A DNA stretch of 64,000 bases, taken from assembly GCA_021396245.1 (NCBI GenBank), contig WNYE01000012.1:430174-494173 (forward strand), written 5' to 3'. The position numbers and the translations under genes were made by a program. The notes under the pieces are model-generated. The model had not been told where the DNA came from, searched no databases, and saw only the letters and a list, made by a program, of their open reading frames with translations. Position 1 is the first letter of the stretch. Each line of letters starts with the position of its first letter. The stretch comes from Sporothrix humicola (lineage: Eukaryota > Ascomycota > Sordariomycetes > Ophiostomatales > Ophiostomataceae). Positions 60,157 to 64,000 of the stretch are shown here, piece after piece.

Positions 60157-60891
60157 ATGAAGGCGAGGACAGGGATCACATCGGTGCTGCTGGCAGCCGG
60201 TGCGGTATTGGCTTCTGCAGCCACAACAGGTTCTTCGTCGTCTTCAGCAAAAAATACCACCGTCGACGGTCCACTTGTCTGCCCACAGCTGCACATCATT
60301 GCCGCCCGCGAAACAACAGCACCGCCGGGCTTCGGCGCCGCCCAGACGCTGGTCGACCTCGTGACGAAAGCCTTCTCCGGCGCCACGTCCGAGGCCATTG
60401 ACTACCCGGCCGCCGGCAACTCCAACCAAAACTATAGTATGAGCGTCACCGCAGGCGTGCTGGCGGTGCTCGCACAGGTGACGCAGTTTGCCACGCTGTG
60501 TCCCCAGACGGTGCTGGTCATGCACGGCTACTCGCAGGGCGCGCAGATCATGGACAATGCCTTTTGCGGCGGGCCCGACGGCCAGAGTCTGCTAGCGACG
60601 CCTTCCCTCATCCACCCGGCCATCAATAAAAACGTGGCGGCCATAATCATGATGGGCAACCCGCGGCACGTTGCCGGTCTGCCGTACAATGTCGGTAATG
60701 CAACGGCGAGCGGGTTTGCGGCGCGGCCCGTCGGGTTCCAGTGCCCGCTGTACCAGGCGCGCTTCCAGTCGTACTGCGACTCGCCCGACCCGTTCTGTGC
60801 CAACGGCACGGACGCCGAGTTCCACAATGGGTACGGCAAGCGCAACGGCTTACAAGCATTGCAGTTTATCGTGAGCAAGCTGGTGTTGTAG
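60157..60891 (+). CDS. Carbohydrate esterase family 5 enzyme (acetylxylan esterase/cutinase)
   Basis: This single-exon gene encodes 244 residues, the usual CE5 length. A signal peptide covers about residues 1-21, followed by a Ser/Thr-rich spacer to ~35. The alpha/beta-hydrolase core begins at CPQLHIIAARETTAPPGFG. The nucleophile elbow is HGYSQGAQ with Ser126; the remaining triad residues are Asp211 in SPDPFC and His223 before NGYGK. The GLPYNVG and GFAARPVGFQCP blocks fit acetylxylan esterases better than classical cutinases. Cys42, Cys115, Cys137, Cys196, Cys207 and Cys214 can form the family's disulfides, although the Cys usual after YPA is replaced by Ala. It is expected to be secreted and to remove acetyl groups from xylan, or to cleave cutin-like esters. 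It converges with the Zn2Cys6 gene, with 97 bases between stop codons. Confidence 0.92.
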   Translation: MKARTGITSVLLAAGAVLASAATTGSSSSSAKNTTVDGPLVCPQLHIIAARETTAPPGFGAAQTLVDLVTKAFSGATSEAIDYPAAGNSNQNYSMSVTAGVLAVLAQVTQFATLCPQTVLVMHGYSQGAQIMDNAFCGGPDGQSLLATPSLIHPAINKNVAAIIMMGNPRHVAGLPYNVGNATASGFAARPVGFQCPLYQARFQSYCDSPDPFCANGTDAEFHNGYGKRNGLQALQFIVSKLVL

Positions 60892-60988
60892 GGTAGAGAG
60901 GTGCGGGTTTCCTTTGTCTTGTATATATTGATAGATTCGGCGTAATATGAATTTGTTTTTCCTTCTTTTTCTACTTCACACCTTGCCC

Positions 60989-63061
60989 TCAATTGTAGTT
61001 GAACTCGTTGGGCTCCACTGGGGGGTAGGTGCTGGAGCTCGATGAGGCAAACGTCTTGACGGACCTGTCCAGCAGAGCCCGGATCCACAGCTGCGTCGGC
61101 ACATCGGCAAACTCGTACGAGACACGCATGGAGAACCCGATGCGGTACTGGCCCATGAGCCCGACGCCCAGCTTCTCAAACGACCTGAAGATGGTATGGC
61201 ACAGGCGACGGTTGCACGCGTCAAACGGCCGCGCGGACGACGTGGGTGCATCCAGAAGCTGCGGGTCGAGGGCCTCGCAGGGGTCGGTCGAGAAGGCGAG
61301 GGAGGCCACGGTAGGAGACGAGCCTGAGTTTGAGTCGACCGTGGCGCCCAACGAGCCAGAACCGCAGCCAGAACCGTAGCCCTCGGAGCTGCCTGACGAA
61401 GACGACAGAGTCGAGGGTGACGGTACAAACAGGGAGCCCACGTCGTCGTGCATTCGATCGTTTCTGTTGTTAAAGTTCGTGGTACCTGTAGCTGTACCTG
61501 TAACTGTCGCCGTCGCCGTCGTAGTGGTGGGTGGCACAGTAGCCGTCCCTGTGCCACTTGTACTTGTTGAAGGGGCCATGGTCGCACTTGAACCACTTGC
61601 ACCACCCGCCCCGGTCTCGGCCTCGGCCTGGCCTTGTCCCACGAGGGTCTCGTACCGCACAGCAGCACACTGGTTCAAGCTCTCCTGGATAATCGTCATG
61701 GATGTCAGGTAGCTCAAATAAACACTGGCAATCCACACGTTTGGGTACTCGAGCACAGTCGCATACGGCGAGGCCGGCGCGTCATCAGGAACGTTGGACG
61801 GCACTTCTCTGAACACGGGGTTTCCCAGGAACGGAGCTGCTTCTGCGTACCAAGAGCGAAACGTGGCGTGCAAGTTGGCGGCGTTTCGTCGCAGCATCGA
61901 GACCTGTGCCTGGTCGACGGGCAGGCCGTGGTGTCGGGTCTCACGGATGGCCCAGCCGTGGTGCATAATATTGGGCAGCCGCGCGAGATGGGCCACGTGC
62001 CGGTCAATAATAGAGACAGCCTCGGCCGGAAACGCCTCGTTGAGTGGCACCGTGACCCCAGCCAGCTTGCTGCTCAGCAGCCGCTGCCACTTCTTCTTGG
62101 CCAAGAAGCAGTCCTTGCCCGTAAAGAAAGCATTCATAATGATGACGGACCGGAACGAGAAGAGCATCGCGCGGTCCCAGGCCTCGACGAACCCGTCCGA
62201 CCCGCGATGCTGCATCAGACTTGCGACTGCGCTCGAGTGCTGCAGCCAGCCATTCGATTTGCCCGACGTGTCGGCAAACAGCTCAAACAGGCACATGACC
62301 ATGGTCGTGCACAGCGTCTCGGACGAGCGCCACTCGGTCGGGTGGTTGAGCGCCGCCTGCAGCGCCACCAGCGACTGGCCATAGAGCTGCCGGCTCTGCA
62401 CGACCAAGTTCTCGTCGCCGCGCGATTTGCCCAGCAGGTGCATGGCGAAAGAGCAGACGGCGCTGTCGAGCGTGACCTTGCGCCCGAGCCGCGAGGGCAC
62501 CTGGCGGAACCACGACCCGTAAAACAGCCCCTCCTTGGGCGCGCGGTCCATGTTGATCATTTCGAGAATGGTGTTGACATAGGCGGAGCGGTTATCTCGC
62601 AGATGTGGCGGAATTGTAATGGTGCTCGACGGTGGTGATGAGAATGAAGAGAACGGCCCGGGCACGCCGTAGGCAGCTGCCGTGAGCTCGACAAAGAGCG
62701 GCACAATGATGTTGCTGGCACTGTTTGCGCTTCCATAGTTTTCAATGTAGCCGGTGCCAAAGTCGATATTGCTGCTGCTGTTCTCTGGGCGTGGAGATGC
62801 AGAAGCCGATTGTGATGCTGACGCAGAGCCAGAGCCTGACGGTGCAGCAGTGTCAAACACCATCACATCGCCGTCTTTGCCCGTGCCCTGACCCCGCTTG
62901 CGGACCTGGTGTTTGCCCGACACAAATTTGAGTGACCGATCGTAGCCCGGGCAGTCGGCCCCGTATGTGGCGCATTTCGCACATCCAGGCCGGCCCTCGT
63001 CGCAGCGCACACGCCGCCGCACACACAGCAGGCAGCCGCGACTGCGCGGGACGCCGACCAT
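60989..63061 (-). CDS. Zn2Cys6 transcription factor with fungal TF domain 2
   Basis: This single-exon gene encodes 690 residues. The binuclear cluster is at the very N terminus: Cys10-Cys13-Cys20-Cys27-Cys30-Cys37, spacing CX2CX6CX6CX2CX6C, with the basic stretch VRRRVR and a PGYDR end. A Ser/Ala-rich linker follows to ~115. Residues ~120-480 match the C-terminal helical domain shared by many such regulators (Fungal_trans_2 type), including LLGKSRGDENLVVQSRQLYG and LFELFADTSGKSNGWLQHS. A Thr/Gly/Ser-rich low-complexity stretch at ~500-610 separates the last helical part. It is a nuclear DNA-binding regulator with unknown targets. Its 3' end faces the CE5 esterase across 97 bases, so the transcripts may overlap. 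The ATG is the first in frame. Confidence 0.9.
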   Translation of the reverse strand: MVGVPRSRGCLLCVRRRVRCDEGRPGCAKCATYGADCPGYDRSLKFVSGKHQVRKRGQGTGKDGDVMVFDTAAPSGSGSASASQSASASPRPENSSSNIDFGTGYIENYGSANSASNIIVPLFVELTAAAYGVPGPFSSFSSPPSSTITIPPHLRDNRSAYVNTILEMINMDRAPKEGLFYGSWFRQVPSRLGRKVTLDSAVCSFAMHLLGKSRGDENLVVQSRQLYGQSLVALQAALNHPTEWRSSETLCTTMVMCLFELFADTSGKSNGWLQHSSAVASLMQHRGSDGFVEAWDRAMLFSFRSVIIMNAFFTGKDCFLAKKKWQRLLSSKLAGVTVPLNEAFPAEAVSIIDRHVAHLARLPNIMHHGWAIRETRHHGLPVDQAQVSMLRRNAANLHATFRSWYAEAAPFLGNPVFREVPSNVPDDAPASPYATVLEYPNVWIASVYLSYLTSMTIIQESLNQCAAVRYETLVGQGQAEAETGAGGASGSSATMAPSTSTSGTGTATVPPTTTTATATVTGTATGTTNFNNRNDRMHDDVGSLFVPSPSTLSSSSGSSEGYGSGCGSGSLGATVDSNSGSSPTVASLAFSTDPCEALDPQLLDAPTSSARPFDACNRRLCHTIFRSFEKLGVGLMGQYRIGFSMRVSYEFADVPTQLWIRALLDRSVKTFASSSSSTYPPVEPNEFNYN

Positions 63062-63871
63062 GGTTGGTTGTCGAGCTTCACCTGTGAGTTGGAGCTGATT
63101 TGATGAACATTTGATGATTCAGGGGCTGGCACAAAATATTGGTAATCGTGGATTGTCAACTTGGGAAGGCACCGTCAAAATCGCCACGGAAGGAGGTTTG
63201 ACGTTGACATTGACAATGACGGTCGCGCCTGCCTGCCCTGAAGCGAATAAGGCTGCCTGCCCCACCGCGAAACTCTAAATTTCGGGCGCTGGTGGTCCCT
63301 ATCTTGGCATAACCGTTTTACACCCGCCTTGCCTACCCCCAAAATGTGGTCACTTACAGGCGCCGTGCCTTCACGTGACAGCACTAATGTGCGACCGTTA
63401 GGGTCATCAACACTTCAACCACACAATCTCACGGTTATTGCAGACAACAAAGGATCCGTGGATTAGGGCGAACGATTCGAGTTATGGCCATGGTTGCATC
63501 GCTTGTATTTATCTCATAAATCCCAAGGGAAATGGCGGTGAAATAAAGTAAACAGCACGGCCAAATAGGATGAAAACGAAAACAACCTCAAAATGAGGCG
63601 TTGAGACCAGTGAGATTGATGTCTTGGAAGGATGTGGCTGAATGGGGCTTTTATTCTCTTTTATGTTTCTTTGCCACGGATGCATGTTGCATTTCAAGCC
63701 TCTCATTCGGTGAATCTAACGTGTTGTTCGGTTGTTCATTCCTACGCTGACTTTGCTGAGGCTTCTTTTCTTTTTGCTGAGAGACTCTGCATTCCTCCTC
63801 AAAAATCGCCGAAGAAACGCTTCAACCGTTCAACACAGGACAGAATGATTCATTCACTGTCAACACCCCGC

Positions 63872-63872
<1 letters not shown>
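63062..63872. other. Upstream flank of the right-hand regulator
   Basis: About 0.8 kb precedes the homopolymer-rich end of the window. It should contain the promoter of the minus-strand regulator; I see no clear TATA box and no other gene. Confidence 0.5.
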
Positions 63873-63909
<37 letters not shown>

Positions 63910-64000
63910 AAAAAAAAACCCCACCCCCCCCAAAAAAGCCCCAAATGGAAATAAAAAAAAGATTGGGGCAAATTAATAATATTTTTTTTTTTTGTTCGGG
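63873..64000. other. Homopolymer-rich window end, probable assembly artefact
   Basis: A run of 35 A residues is followed by further A-runs, C-runs, a short mixed stretch and a long T-run. The segment is nearly free of G until its end, unlike any other part of the window, and resembles low-quality read consensus at a contig end. It does not match a TTAGGG telomere. Confidence 0.65.

Overview
The window is nuclear DNA from a filamentous ascomycete, most likely a Sordariomycete. The evidence is short GT-AG introns (51-119 nt, one of 391 nt) with CTAAC/CTAAT-type branch sites, G/C-rich third codon positions, and gene families typical of Pezizomycotina: two Zn2Cys6 regulators, a PTH11-like receptor, CE5 and GH16 secreted enzymes, a YPP1/Rhf1-type protein and RIX1. 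I could not fix the genus. Fourteen protein genes are well supported. No rRNA, CRISPR array, intact transposon or convincing tRNA was found.

Layout. Positions 1-10.9 kb hold no convincing gene: AT-rich islands, purine/pyrimidine tracts and short dispersed repeats. At 11.2-12.1 kb (+) lies an SMP-30/gluconolactonase-family gene. After a 4 kb gap come an LMBR1-family membrane protein (16.3-18.8 kb, -), a divergently transcribed aldehyde dehydrogenase with an apparent mitochondrial presequence (19.9-21.7 kb, +), and a 1273-residue Zn2Cys6 regulator (21.9-26.3 kb, -) convergent with it. A 3.2 kb gap leads to a conserved housekeeping block: PDX1 (29.5-30.9 kb, -), YPP1 (31.9-35.7 kb, -), RIX1 (36.6-38.9 kb, +), a WW-domain protein (39.2-40.0 kb, -) and a cupin (40.7-41.2 kb, -).

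From 41.2 to 49.2 kb there is a second gene-poor stretch. The right part is accessory in character and widely spaced: a PTH11-like seven-helix protein (49.2-50.7 kb, +), a secretory-pathway FAD oxidoreductase (53.2-54.8 kb, +), a GPI-anchored GH16 protein (56.8-58.1 kb, +), a CE5 acetylxylan esterase/cutinase (60.2-60.9 kb, +) and a Zn2Cys6 regulator (61.0-63.1 kb, -) convergent with the esterase. The final ~130 bases are homopolymer-rich and look like a poor-quality contig end.

How the genes may work together. The left and middle genes are metabolic and cellular housekeeping: aldehyde oxidation, the pyruvate dehydrogenase scaffold, plasma-membrane PI4-kinase scaffolding and 60S ribosome maturation. 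The right-hand set (surface receptor, three secretory-pathway enzymes, one regulator) could act in sensing and modifying polysaccharide or ester substrates at the cell surface, but co-regulation is only an inference from proximity. I found no clearly new multi-gene system. The most checkable oddities are the two-promoter, two-start layout of the aldehyde dehydrogenase, a nested palindrome in its promoter region, a six-base first coding exon in YPP1, and a recurring TACGGAGTA motif in the intergenic DNA.
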